A DNA stretch of 64,000 nucleotides from Paramecium tetraurelia (Eukaryota; Ciliophora; Oligohymenophorea; Peniculida; Parameciidae): the NCBI RefSeq assembly GCF_000165425.1, contig NW_001799433.1, positions 115,177-179,176 on the forward strand, in the 5' to 3' direction. Position 1 is the first letter of the stretch; each line of letters opens with the position of its first letter. Below, one piece after another: positions 1 through 10,690 of this stretch. The translations under genes were made by a program, and so were the position numbers. The notes below the pieces were generated by a model. That model saw only the letters and a list, made by a program, of their open reading frames with translations, was not told the origin of the DNA and did no database searches.

Positions 1-106
1 TCTTTAACAAATTTATAAATAAGAAGTTAAGCCTAAAAAGACTTCAAGCATACAAAAGTATAAAGTTATTTAATATAAGATTTACCAAAATCAATAAGGC
101 CTGCAA

Positions 107-387
107 ATGTCCTTAAATCATTCTAGTCATTCAAGATCATCTCGTTTAAGACTAATCAAAAATCTCAATTGATTATATGACTACTACAGTTACTTAACTG
201 AAAAAGAAATAGTAAGAATTGGAGGATGAAGAACAATCTTAAAAAATCTAAACAACTTAAAAAGCTTTAATTTTCTAAGATTAATCAGAATAAATTTCTT
301 TATTGTAAAACAGCAAATTATTTCAGACGAAATCCCAACCACATCAATGATGATATTTATTCAAATATTAAATACATTTCTTTTTGA
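107..387 (+). CDS. Hypothetical protein, 3' part (5' end uncertain)
   Basis: Not recognised. The 3' part reads in the ciliate code as a Gln/Glu/Lys-rich stretch (about residues 20-60) and ends at TGA 385-387. A 22-nt intron at 305-326 (GTAAAA...TTTCAG) joins two frames cleanly. A first intron at 126-150 would let the ATG at 107 be the start, but it lacks the usual GTA, and the frames upstream are open to the window edge, so the gene may begin outside. Only the last two exons are well supported. Confidence 0.4.
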
Positions 388-526
388 TACTAAATGATGA
401 GACTATAGAAATAATATTAAAGTAATTCAATTTTGAGTGTATATATTATTTATTCTTTTATTTTTTATATAAAATTATAAAATAGAGAAATATATTCTGT
501 AATTTTTAATCGTTAAATTATTTAAA

Positions 527-1218
527 ATGGACTCACTTTTTGCTCTATTTGATCAATTCTTTAGAATAAATCTGACATAATATCCATAGAATTAATAAGC
601 CTATTTGTCTGAAAGTTGGGAATAATTTTTATGCTTATTATAAACATAACCATTGGATTATGGAAAAATATATACATTGATAAATAGGATAAATAGTGAG
701 GATTTGAAAGTAGAAAAGAATGAAAGGTAGAGTTCAAGTCAAAGATACATCGCTAGAAATATTACAGCAGCCTCATCTCCAAGGATTGTCTCATCATCAG
801 TATCAAAAAATAGTAACTACATAAATCTATATTTAAAAAGGCACCAATGTTTTATCCAAAATAGCGTAACTAGATAGTGTTGCCAGTCCAAAAATAACAG
901 TTTCTAATCTTGCAAGTTAATAATCCTTAACAAATAAAACATCCTTGTAATAAAATGTTAAATAATAAGTAAGACTTTAACTCAAACTAGTAAATGACAG
1001 ATGAATTTAATCGTCACTTATTGCTGAGCAAAATTAAAGAACTTTAGTTTAACTTTTCTGTCTCAACAGATAAATTATATGCCATAGCCAGAATAACACA
1101 TACGAGAGCCGAAAATTAGCCTACATCAAAATCTCCAATCAAATACCCATTATCATAATATATAAATAAATCAAGAGGAAGCAATCATTCAGCAGAACAT
1201 TATAAAATTGTAGTTTGA
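527..1218 (+). CDS. Hypothetical protein, 213 aa
   Basis: Three exons with introns at 813-840 (28 nt, phase 1) and 969-990 (22 nt, phase 0); both start GTAA and end AG and restore one open frame to TGA 1216-1218. No domain is recognised. The protein is rich in Ser, Gln and Asn, with a basic serine-rich middle and a polar C-terminus. There is no signal peptide or membrane segment. It follows the preceding gene in the same direction after a 139-bp AT-rich spacer. Confidence 0.65.
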
Positions 1219-1366
1219 ATACATTGAGTTCTTTTCATTTATCTTAAGATAATGTTATAATATCAATTTTTACAAGTAATTGTGAACAATTCATCTCAAT
1301 TTAAAGATGTTTTGCTTTTATTTTACTCACTTAATATTTTATATTAATAAATTTAATAATCTCATT

Positions 1367-3368
1367 ATGAAATAACGATAATAAAATGATAATTTAAATT
1401 TTACACGAACAAATGAAAAACTAATGAAAGCACTCGTTGAAGAATTTTAAGCCTCGAGTAAAGGTAATTAAAATTTATCTAAATTAAGAATAGCCAATAA
1501 GCTTTTAAGAGTTTTTATAAAATATTATGGATGAATACGATAATGAATAAGCAAATGATACGTAGCAATATGACCCTAAAAACTACTTTAAAGTACTATT
1601 TCAAATTGATTAAGGATTCCTATAAGCATATGATTAGTTTAGTTTAGCCATTCAATGATTTAGAACAAGGTGAAATTAATTATAATAATCCTCAAAAATA
1701 ACAAGAAATTCAAGACTTATCTAAAAATTATCAATTAAAAATAAAATCTAATAGAGATCCAAAACAAAAACAATTACAAAGTTTTGGTCTTTAAGATGAG
1801 TTGGACTTTTAGAGGATAAATGAGGAGTAATAGGATTAATCCTATTTCAGCATTGAAGATAATAGACCAATTTAACGCTTAACAAACTAAGAGTTTTATC
1901 AAATTAGAGATGAGGAAAGCTTAGAAAAGAAATAAAAAATGCATGCTGAGTATTTAAAGAAGAAAGGTAATTTCTTATTAGCGTGCTAAAGAGATAATGT
2001 TAAATAGGCTGGCTAAAGAGTTCCTTTAGTCTAAGTCAATATTAATCAATAAGTTAAATAGTTGAAGAAATTCGTTGATACGAATCTTTATAATAAATAA
2101 ATTGAAACTTTAGAAGAAATAGAAGAGCCTTAGGAAGAAGAATACGAGAATGCCAAGAAATACTTTAAAAAATAAATTGAATAACTTTAAAACTCAATTG
2201 AATATTATTAAAATGAAAATGAAAGACTAAGAAAAGAGAAACTAGATATAAATCATCAATTTTAAGTATTAAAATACGAAAAAGATATGTTTGAGTATAA
2301 TAAATTCAATTAAATATAAGAATTTGAAGAATTAAAAAAGAAAGAATTAGAAAAAATTAAAAAAAAATAAACCGTTCTGGATATGATTCAAAAGACACAT
2401 TCAAATGAACCAAACCACATGTTAATCAAAGAGATTGAAGAATTGAAGAAATAAATTGAAGATCTCAAAGTAGAAAGCGATAAAAAGTAAGAAAAATTAA
2501 AGGAAAAGAAATAAAAGTATTAAAAGTATTACAAAGATAAAATTGAGTAGACAAAATATTTAGAAGAATAAATTAATAGCTATTAATAAAAAATTGAATA
2601 ATTAACTTAAATAATTAATGAATATGAATCAAATACTGAAGTTTAAGAGTTGATTGAAAACTAAAAAAAATAGAAACTAAAAATTTAAGAATAAGAAAAT
2701 GAGAAAAAAGCTTAAGAGCAAAAAAACCAACAAGAGTAAGTTTAAGAGATTGTAAAACCTGTTCCATTATTTGAGTTGATATAGGATAAAGAATTTAAAT
2801 TTTCAATTGATGATATCAACAAGAAAATATATATTGAAGAATTTTCATTTGATTACAATTCATTTTACAAAGATTATTTAAAGTAATCCAAAAAAAAGGA
2901 AAAACTTGTAGAAAAATAATAACGATCAGATGGTAAAATATTAAAGATATTTAAATCTGGAAAGAAGGTTGTTGAGGGAATGAAAGGATTTATAAAAGAA
3001 ATATTTCCTAATGATTACGTTATTGTTCACTTCCCCAATTAAGATATTAAGCAAGAGCTTCCAAATGGAATTAAAATTTATTATCATTCAAAAAATAATT
3101 CAACTCAAAGTACATTGCCTTAAGGAATTTCAGTAAGATTAAATTATATACTTAGGTGACTTATTTTAGCAATAAGTAATTGGAAATTATCTTTGTTGAT
3201 GGTAGTAAATAGATATTATTCCAAGACGGGACCAAAAAATTTGTTAATTATAAAGGAGAAGAGGAGATTTTTTATCCTGATGGAGTTAAATAAACCATAA
3301 ATTATGATAGAATTAAGAAAACAGAATATCCTAACGGGAATGTCAAAGTAGTGAATTTAAATAAATGA
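1367..3368 (+). CDS. SAS-4/CPAP (CENPJ)-like centriole protein with C-terminal TCP10 G-box domain, 643 aa
   Basis: Introns at 1464-1488, 1593-1614 and 3133-3155 join four exons into one frame. Residues about 150-450 form a long Glu/Lys/Gln coiled coil. The last 110 residues carry repeated beta-strand motifs with a D/N-G pair (LPNGIK, VDGSKQI, QDGTKK, YPDGVK, YPNGNV), the pattern of the TCP10 C-terminal G-box of CPAP/SAS-4, which binds STIL/Ana2 and helps build centriole walls. At 643 aa it is much shorter than human CPAP (over 1,300 aa). The start at 1367 is the first in-frame ATG; the ATG at 1424 is an alternative. A role in basal-body assembly is inferred from the family. Confidence 0.75.
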
Positions 3369-3435
3369 AATTATTTCTGATTAAATATATTAGAATTACT
3401 TAATTAAACTTCGATATATATTTGATAAAAAATAT

Positions 3436-4020
3436 ATGAATTTAATAATTAAAGGCAAAGAGCTTTAATTGTATTTTTCCAAAGAACAACTCAATAACAT
3501 GGTTGCCAAGACGGCAAATTAAATCTCAGCTGATTACTAAGAAAAGCACCCAATTTTTATAGGAGTTTTAAATGGAGCTTTCATGTTTATGGCAGACTTG
3601 ATAAGAGCTGTTGATCCTTAGCTTAAATTTTAAATTGATTTTATCAAATTATGTAGTTATGATGGTATTTCATAATTCATAAGGATTAGGTAAATAGTCG
3701 ACTGGAATAGTAAAGGCATTAAGTGGATTGAAAAATGACATCAAAGGTCAACATGTTATAATAATCGAAGATATTATTGAGACTGGATTGACTATTACAG
3801 CAGTCATGGAAGAAATGAAGAAACTAGAACCAGCTAGCATTAAATTATGTGCTTGTTTTCTTAAGACTGGTAAAATATAAATATATAATTAGGAAGATAA
3901 AAAATAAATATCCAGCCAGACTACCTATGCACAGAAGTAGAGGATAAATTTATAATTGGTTATGGATTAGATTGGGATGAATACGGAAGAGGATTGGATC
4001 AATTATATTATATTTAGTGA
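3436..4020 (+). CDS. HPRT: Hypoxanthine(-guanine) phosphoribosyltransferase, 178 aa
   Basis: Purine salvage enzyme that makes IMP/GMP from hypoxanthine/guanine and PRPP. The PRPP-binding loop reads VIIIEDIIETGLT, with the two acidic residues intact. The N-terminal HPIFIGVLNGAFMFMADL and the flexible-loop segment around FIKLCSYDG and STG match the family, and the C-terminus has DKFIIGYGLDWDE. Introns lie at 3665-3689 (25 nt) and 3870-3892 (23 nt), both phase 1. The length fits the short microbial type. Only 67 bp separate it from the upstream gene. Ciliates depend on purine salvage, so a functional copy is expected. Confidence 0.93.
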
Positions 4021-5010
4021 TTATATTTTATTATAAAACATTTAACCAACAACATATCTAATTTAAATAAAATTCCAATCTTTGTCGATTTCATCAATCA
4101 TGAATTATATATAAATTTTGAGGAACTCTTTTGAACCTTGAAAGAAAGTACTTTATGTTAGTTTAAATGCATTTTTGTGTAACAGTATCATTTAAATGCT
4201 AAGAACAAAATTATTAAATGTGATTTAACGTATTAATTATATTAATAAATATTGTAAATTCAATTTTTTTATCTTTTTTAGCAATTGACAAATAATTTTA
4301 GTATAATCTAAGGTTTAATAATAAATTAAGGTCGATCCAATGGAGGAAGGTATTATTATAACTACCTCTGCTTTAGTAACCATTTTTTACTTACTACTTT
4401 GAGATTCATTTAATTGATGTCTTTTAATTACAAACTAATTTTTGAGTTATTATGAGTATTGATTGAACTTTGAGTCATTTGCCTTTCTTTGTTTATAATT
4501 TGTTTCTAGTTATTATAATTGGGTATCAAATATTTAAGTTTGTTTTTAATATTTTCTCTGCCCATCTTAGCCAAACTTTCAGTCTAATATTGCTTTAATT
4601 ATTTCATTAATCTAAATAATAATATTAGACTAATAGACTTATGCTTTTATAGACTGAAAGTTTGAGTAATGTAGTGTCTATGTTTATTAGATAACTATAA
4701 TGTATTTCTGCTTATTTTCAAGTATCTTTAAAAATAAGCTACTTATATTTTCCAATCTCAATATCGTTCATACTTTTGATTATTTGTTCCTATCCTCTTA
4801 TAATCTCTCTTTATTCTTAAAACTATCGAAGAAATGTAGATCCCCATTTTTATTTTGTTTTCCATAATTTTAAGAATAAACCATTGTGCTACCCTAGTTG
4901 TTTTTAATTTCATTTCTTTTTGACTTTCTTAAATTCAAAGTCCCTATTATTTGTATTGTTTAAATCATATAATTTATAAATGAAAATAAGAAATCAGTTT
5001 TATTATAGAA
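4021..5010 (-). other. Unresolved stretch, possible minus-strand gene(s)
   Basis: About 1 kb between the HPRT gene and the stop of the large minus-strand gene. Minus-strand frames have Gln/Lys/Asn-rich coding-like runs (for example 4950-4790 and 4600-4400), but no set of 20-35 nt introns joins them into one model, and in-frame TGA codons interrupt each run. It could be a small gene with missed introns, a decayed gene, or the 3' end of the large neighbour. The inverted repeat at 4572-4664 lies inside it. The first 300 bp (4021-4320) show no clear coding. Confidence 0.3.
4572..4664. repeat. Inverted repeat, 14-bp perfect arms with a nested 11-bp pair
   Basis: Arm CAAACTTTCAGTCT at 4572-4585 is the exact reverse complement of 4651-4664. 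Inside it, AGTCTAATATT at 4581-4591 pairs with AATATTAGACT at 4621-4631, so two alternative hairpins share the AGTCT bases. No gene model is established here. It could be an RNA structure, a remnant of a mobile element, or chance in AT-rich DNA; the perfect 14-bp pair makes chance less likely. Confidence 0.6.
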
Positions 5011-8000
5011 TCATAATTCTGGAGTTACTTTGCTTGTGCTTTTAAATTAATTTTGGTTCTCATTCTCATTATCTTAATTCAATTAATCTGTCATAATATC
5101 AATAGGAATATCATTTTTCAAAGAATTCTTAATCAAATAAAACTTATTTAATTAAATGATAATCATAGCCAGATTATAACAAATTGATTCATAAATCAAT
5201 TAAGCTATTTGATTCTATGATAATAAAATAATTCCTAACATAACTAAATTAGCTATATTAACGGCAATTTTAACAAGGAATAAAAAGCTAAATATTCTTT
5301 TTAATTTGCTTTCACCTTGAAAATGAACAGAAAAGATTTTAGAATTTGTGATTCCTGATTTATGGATAAAGATTGTCTTCCAATCAATGAACAAAATAAT
5401 GACTTTTAATACTTTGGCAACTCTACTACGTTCTTAGCATTTCTAATAAGCAATATCTACTTGCAATGGTAATTTAATTATTTGATAAGCATAAAGTTGT
5501 TAAACGATGGCAACAAAACATAAAGCCAATGAAATAATAGATTAAGAAATGCTGTAGTTTATTAGAATTATAGCAAAAAGGCTAAATTGTAAAATCAAAT
5601 CAAAAATACCACTAAAAGCCAAAAAGGCATTGTTAAAATCAGTTTATTTCCTAAATATATTTCTAAGTATAAATACGATTGCAAAAGATAATACGATAAT
5701 TGCAAATATTTGAATATCATAAATTTATTGTTACTTAATAGTTGTATTTGTCAAATTTGTAGTACTATTATTACTATTAGTATTATTATTATGATTAGAT
5801 GTATTATTTGTAGAATTTTGATTTTAAGTTGAATTTGATATTATTGTCCATATGCAAAATCCATCGATCAGATCATAGCCATCACTGCATCTAGAGCATA
5901 ACACAGTATCAATATTACTGCATTCTAAACAACTCAAACCTGCATTGCATCTTTAACATTGGTTACCAATCAAAACAGTTTTGTTAGGACACTATTTCAA
6001 ACATTAACCTTGAAATAATATATATGGAGCTTCACATTTATCACAAAATTCCTATTAATTGCAAATTTAGCATTTTGATTAAGGGCACACAAAAATTGAA
6101 TAGAGATCATATTCTTTAAATTCCAAAGGATTATTATTTTGATCGTAACTTTACAATGAGAATGTATAATACTCTTTTCTTTGTTAATAAACTGGATTAC
6201 TAACATTTTACATTTTTAATAGATGCATTCCACTCTATACTTCTTTATTGAAATAGAATAATAAACTGTATTTCTAGTTTTACTTAAAGATTTTTATATT
6301 AGAAATGTCTTCATCCCCAGAGACTTGGATCACTTGTCCTTATAAAAAATCAATGCTTAATTCTGTAGATGATAATTATAGATACCCATTAGCAGGTATA
6401 GTGATTGCATTTTCAAAAAATAAATGATAATTACTTTAGCTTGAAAAATCAGTATTTATAGGATCAAATGTGAATTCCAGAAATTCAGATGATTATGATT
6501 ATTATTTAATTTTAAAAGCACACGATGATTACTATGATAGGTAATTGTTTTATGTGAAGGCACTCATCTATAAGGTTAAGTATTCTCGCATTATCTTTAT
6601 TTTAGTTATCAGAATACTGTAACTCATACTATGATGTAGAGAACCACTGGTGATTAAGATCTTAATTTATCCATCAGTGAATTCACATTATAGACTGACT
6701 AAATTGTTATTTATTTAGCAGATGGCATCACCTTCAATTTCCAAATAGTTATCAAACTTAAAAATTAAATACTCTTAATTTAATATATCCTATGAAGGAA
6801 TTAGGATAATATTCATTGGTACTGTTTATAATTTCCTAGTTTAAGATTACAAGGATATTTAGAATTGATTGAATTCTCTCTGGTACACAGGTTAAGTTGA
6901 TTAAGCTTGTGTTGATTATGTAAGGGTTATGCTGTTGTTGAATTGTCTGATTGATTATATAATTAATGATTGTAGTGATCTTGGATATGGAAAATATTAA
7001 ATTTCTAAATGAGCTGAGCTTTTTGTAAATAGTATTCCGAAAATTGTTAATTTATTTTGATGTATTTAACAAGTGTAAGATGCTGTATCAAAATAGCATT
7101 CTATTTATTTGGTAAGTTAATTGAAATTTATATTTGATACATCAAATATTATTTCAACGTTAGTCAAGTATGGATGCTATAAGTTAAAATTTATATCTAA
7201 GTTCATATTCGTATATGAGTTTGTTATCAAATAACCAAGATTAAAGTTACTCATAGTTATAATTTCATGTACTATCTCTATTTCAATTTAATTCTGATTA
7301 CTTGCATATACTTCATTTAATTATATTATTTATAAATCCAAATAACTAAACTTAGATGGCATAATTGGATTAATGATATTCTCAAACTCGATTATATATT
7401 CTGATTGTTATTAGGCGAATACTCCATATAAACTTAAAGTATTACCATTTAAGACTTAATTTAGTGTTGAAATTTTGGATGTATTTAAATTCTCATTTAA
7501 TTTAACCAACAATAAGGCTAAAATATAAATTTCATAATTTACAATCTTTTTATAGTACAATATCGATTCCAAATTTAACAATGGTTTTAGCACTTTTGGT
7601 GATATAGTTATTTGTAGTATCAATTGATAACAACTTGATGTTATTTGGAATGAAATTTAAGATCCCTTTACCATACTAAATCTATAATTAATCGTCTGTA
7701 AGGTCAACTATTTCAGTCAAAAAGTAAAAACATTGTTCTTGAGAAGGAATATCAGAATTCAGATAATTTTCTATTACTAATTTGATATCATAATTAGTCT
7801 ATGGCTAATTGATAGTTAATTTTAATAATTAATTACTCTTGTTAATAATGGTGATAACCTCTACTAACATATTAGTATCTTTTGATGTAATAATGAGATC
7901 TTCGGATGATTTATTAGGAATATATATTTCTAATTAAAGGTACTAATTAAATCTTTAAGTATGAATTGTAAAATCAATCTACGATAATGAATTAATGTAA

Positions 8001-8890
8001 TTATTTTATTAGGTAAGAATAATTTACGATTTTTTCTAGTTTTTGACTTAATAGTTAAAAAAATTATTTGAAGAAACTATTGTTGTATCTAAAAATTGAA
8101 TTGGCTATATTACTACTTCTATCACAAATGTTCCAACATAATAAGGATTCAGAAAACCTTTTAATATAAATATTATCAATTTATCCTTGCTTTTTTCTAC
8201 GAAATCATCCTCACTTTGTCGAATATATATATTATTATTTTTTACCCAACAATTTAAATTCTTTCCGATGTTGTCAATTCCTTCACATGATGAAATTGTT
8301 TGATCAAATGCATAAGAAGAATCAAATTTGCAATCACAATAACATCATAAAGATGGTTATTATACCTACTTTAAAACTAAATAGTTAAATCTGTGTATTC
8401 TTATGTTATTGATGATCCACTTGAAATTTATAAAGAATTCAAAAATCTCTTTCCTCTAGATAGCTAAAAGGTGTTTATATCTTAATTGTTGACCCTCACA
8501 TCATAATTAAGAATTTGGTTGAAAGTAGGATAGTAAAAATCAGTGATTTCAAATAGTACATCTAATTAGGAATAAACCACCTATCCTTTATCCAAAGTGA
8601 CACTAACTGTATTAGTTTCAAAATTCATAGTAAATATGTATGGGCTTTGTTAATCCGCATTTAAAATTATTGGTGTTATCTAGGGAGATAAATGATTTTA
8701 TTACTGTTGATGTTTGTAAACACTTAAGTTCTTTGAGGTCGATAGATATAGTTTTTATTTTATCACTAGATGTGATTATAAATTTAATTGAAAAAAGGTC
8801 ATCTCTTTCATTAAATTCCTTAATTACAGCTTGAGATTAAACCGTTAAAGTCTTGACCTAATATATTGTAAGAAGAAGAAGAGCAAGCAT
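5011..8890 (-). CDS. Large secreted/membrane protein with Cys-rich repeat and C-terminal membrane segments
   Basis: Starts with a hydrophobic signal-like sequence (MLALLLLTIYQ). A clean 25-nt intron lies at 8680-8704 and another at 7518-7542. Most of the roughly 1,250 residues are beta-rich and Asn/Thr/Ile-rich, typical of ciliate surface proteins. At 5860-6075 a furin/growth-factor-receptor-like block has regularly spaced cysteines (FCDKCEAPY, NQCQRCNAGLSCLEC, LCSRCSDGY). After it come several hydrophobic segments (5100-5700) and a polar tail ending SKVTPEL. Around 8340-8370 the reading frame changes with no possible intron, so the gene may carry a one-base error or be broken. No function can be named. 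Confidence 0.6.
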
Positions 8891-8933
8891 TTTTTATTTA
8901 TATATTAACCAAAAATCACTTTAGATTTATAAA

Positions 8934-9191
8934 ATGCTAATTTTCATTTTTCAACCAAAAAGTTATTAAACTTCAGCGAGAACTAAAAATTCATTTTTTG
9001 CTTTGAAAACTTACTTTTGTATCAATTAGCCAATTACAGGACTCCAAGCAGATCACAATACATCATTTGAAGCTGTTTGTAAATATCACCATGCATTTCA
9101 AGAGAAGGCAGAATAAGAATATAAAATTAAATAACACAATTTAACGTATACATAAAAATTATAAATTTATGCTGATATATAATTATTATGA
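8934..9191 (+). CDS. Small hypothetical ORF, 85 aa
   Basis: A continuous ciliate-code frame from ATG 8934 to TGA 9189-9191 with ordinary codon choice and no recognised domain. The same frame continues with coding-like sequence after the stop to about 9410, just before the DAHP synthase start, which is also in this frame. The stretch may be a short gene, a decayed gene, or part of a transcript leader. The rest of 9192-9434 is AT-rich with no other feature. Confidence 0.3.
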
Positions 9192-9434
9192 AATACTATT
9201 CATCTTATTAAATCAAGTTCTGTTGAAATTGAATAAATCAGCTTAGAAAATCCAAAAAATTCTTAATTTGTTAAAAATTACAATTATATATATAAATAGA
9301 GTAAATTTAAAATATATTGTTATTCTTACTCTATAAAAGCAGATCATCTTTAAAGTTATTTAAGGTTAATAATCAAAATGATTATAATATTTAAGTAAAT
9401 GTGATTGAATGTGAACCAAAATTAAAATTTATTT

Positions 9435-10647
9435 ATGAATTAAGATAAAGAATGGAGTATAGATGGTTGGAAAAAGCATTCGGCCTTATAGTTACCAATA
9501 TACGCAGATGCTCAACTATAGTAATGATATGTTTGAAATTAGTTAAGATACTCTTTAAAAAATAAAAAATCTTCCAGGAATCTTAAATTTTGAAGATATC
9601 AATGCTTTCAAGAATTAAATGATTCGAGTTAGTAAAGGCGAGAAATTTGTTCTTTAGTTGGGTGATTGTGCAGAAGTATTTGATGAATGTACCGAAAAAC
9701 ACTGGAAAGAGAAATTTAGTTTTTATGATGTATAAAAAACAAAGTTATGTAGCGCATGGGCTAAATTTTAGATGCAATAGTTATTGGTAGGACTTGTGGA
9801 TAATTTGCCAAACCACGGTCATAGTTACTTGAAAAGGATGGCACATTAAATTATAGAGGCGATTTAATTAATTCATTAAGCAGAGATGAGAGAGATCCTG
9901 ATCCTTCGCGTTTATTATTGGGAGCACATTACACTAAAAAGGGTATAGAGACTCTAAAACAGTATGAGGGCTCACAAATTTGGGTTTCACATGAATGTTT
10001 ACATCTTGGATATGAATCAGCATTTGTGAAATAAAATTAAGATAAGTAGTATTACTTATCGAATACTCATTTTCCTTGGATAGGGGACAGGACAAGATTG
10101 CATGATCATGCACATTCAAATTTTATTAAGGGCATTTACAATCCTGTTGGAATTAAGGTAATTCTTAAAATCCATTTAGATTGGACAAACAATCAATAAG
10201 ACAGAATTTGTTAATGTGTTTAAATTAATAAATCCAAATAATGAAGATGGAAGAGCATTTGCTATTATTAGATTAGGCAAAAATAAATTAGACAAATTGA
10301 AAGACATAATTCAGTGGAAATAGGAGGAAAAGTTAAATATTTCATTCTTTTTGGATCCTATGCATGGTAATAATCTTGATAAAGGTGGTCGTAAGATTAG
10401 GAAAATAGAGGACATTATGTATGAAATCTAATAATTCTTTGCAATTCTTGAACAAGAGAATGAATCTCCTGCAGGATTACATTTGGAGTGCACACCTTAT
10501 GATGTGACTGAATGTATAGAAAATGATGAAGACATCAATCCTATTAAATATACTACTGCTTGTGATCCTAGATTGAATTCCAGACAAACTAGAAAAATTA
10601 TAATATTTGTTAATACTCTTCTTAAAAAATTAAGGAATAAATAATGA
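9435..10647 (+). CDS. Class II 3-deoxy-D-arabino-heptulosonate-7-phosphate (DAHP) synthase, 381 aa
   Basis: First enzyme of the shikimate route: condenses erythrose 4-phosphate with phosphoenolpyruvate. Class II (plant/bacterial AroA-II) signatures run in order: LGDCAEVFDEC, IGRTCGQFAKPRS, RGDLINS, WVSHECLHLGYE, HFPWIGDRTR, NPVGIK, FFLDPMHGN, GLHLECTPYDVTEC, CDPRLN. The metal-binding Cys, His, Glu and Asp positions are present. Introns are at 9521-9542, 9749-9771 and 10158-10179. At 381 aa it is shorter than the usual 440-470, mainly at the N-terminus, and no targeting peptide is seen. The start was chosen because the family motif begins directly after it. Confidence 0.92.
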
Positions 10648-10690
10648 GAAATTATTTACATAACTTATATATATTAATATAATTATCAAA

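Noticed and set aside
8640-8834. Plus-strand 64-codon frame
   Set aside because: Antisense to the signal-peptide end of the large secreted protein, whose intron at 8680-8704 is well formed.
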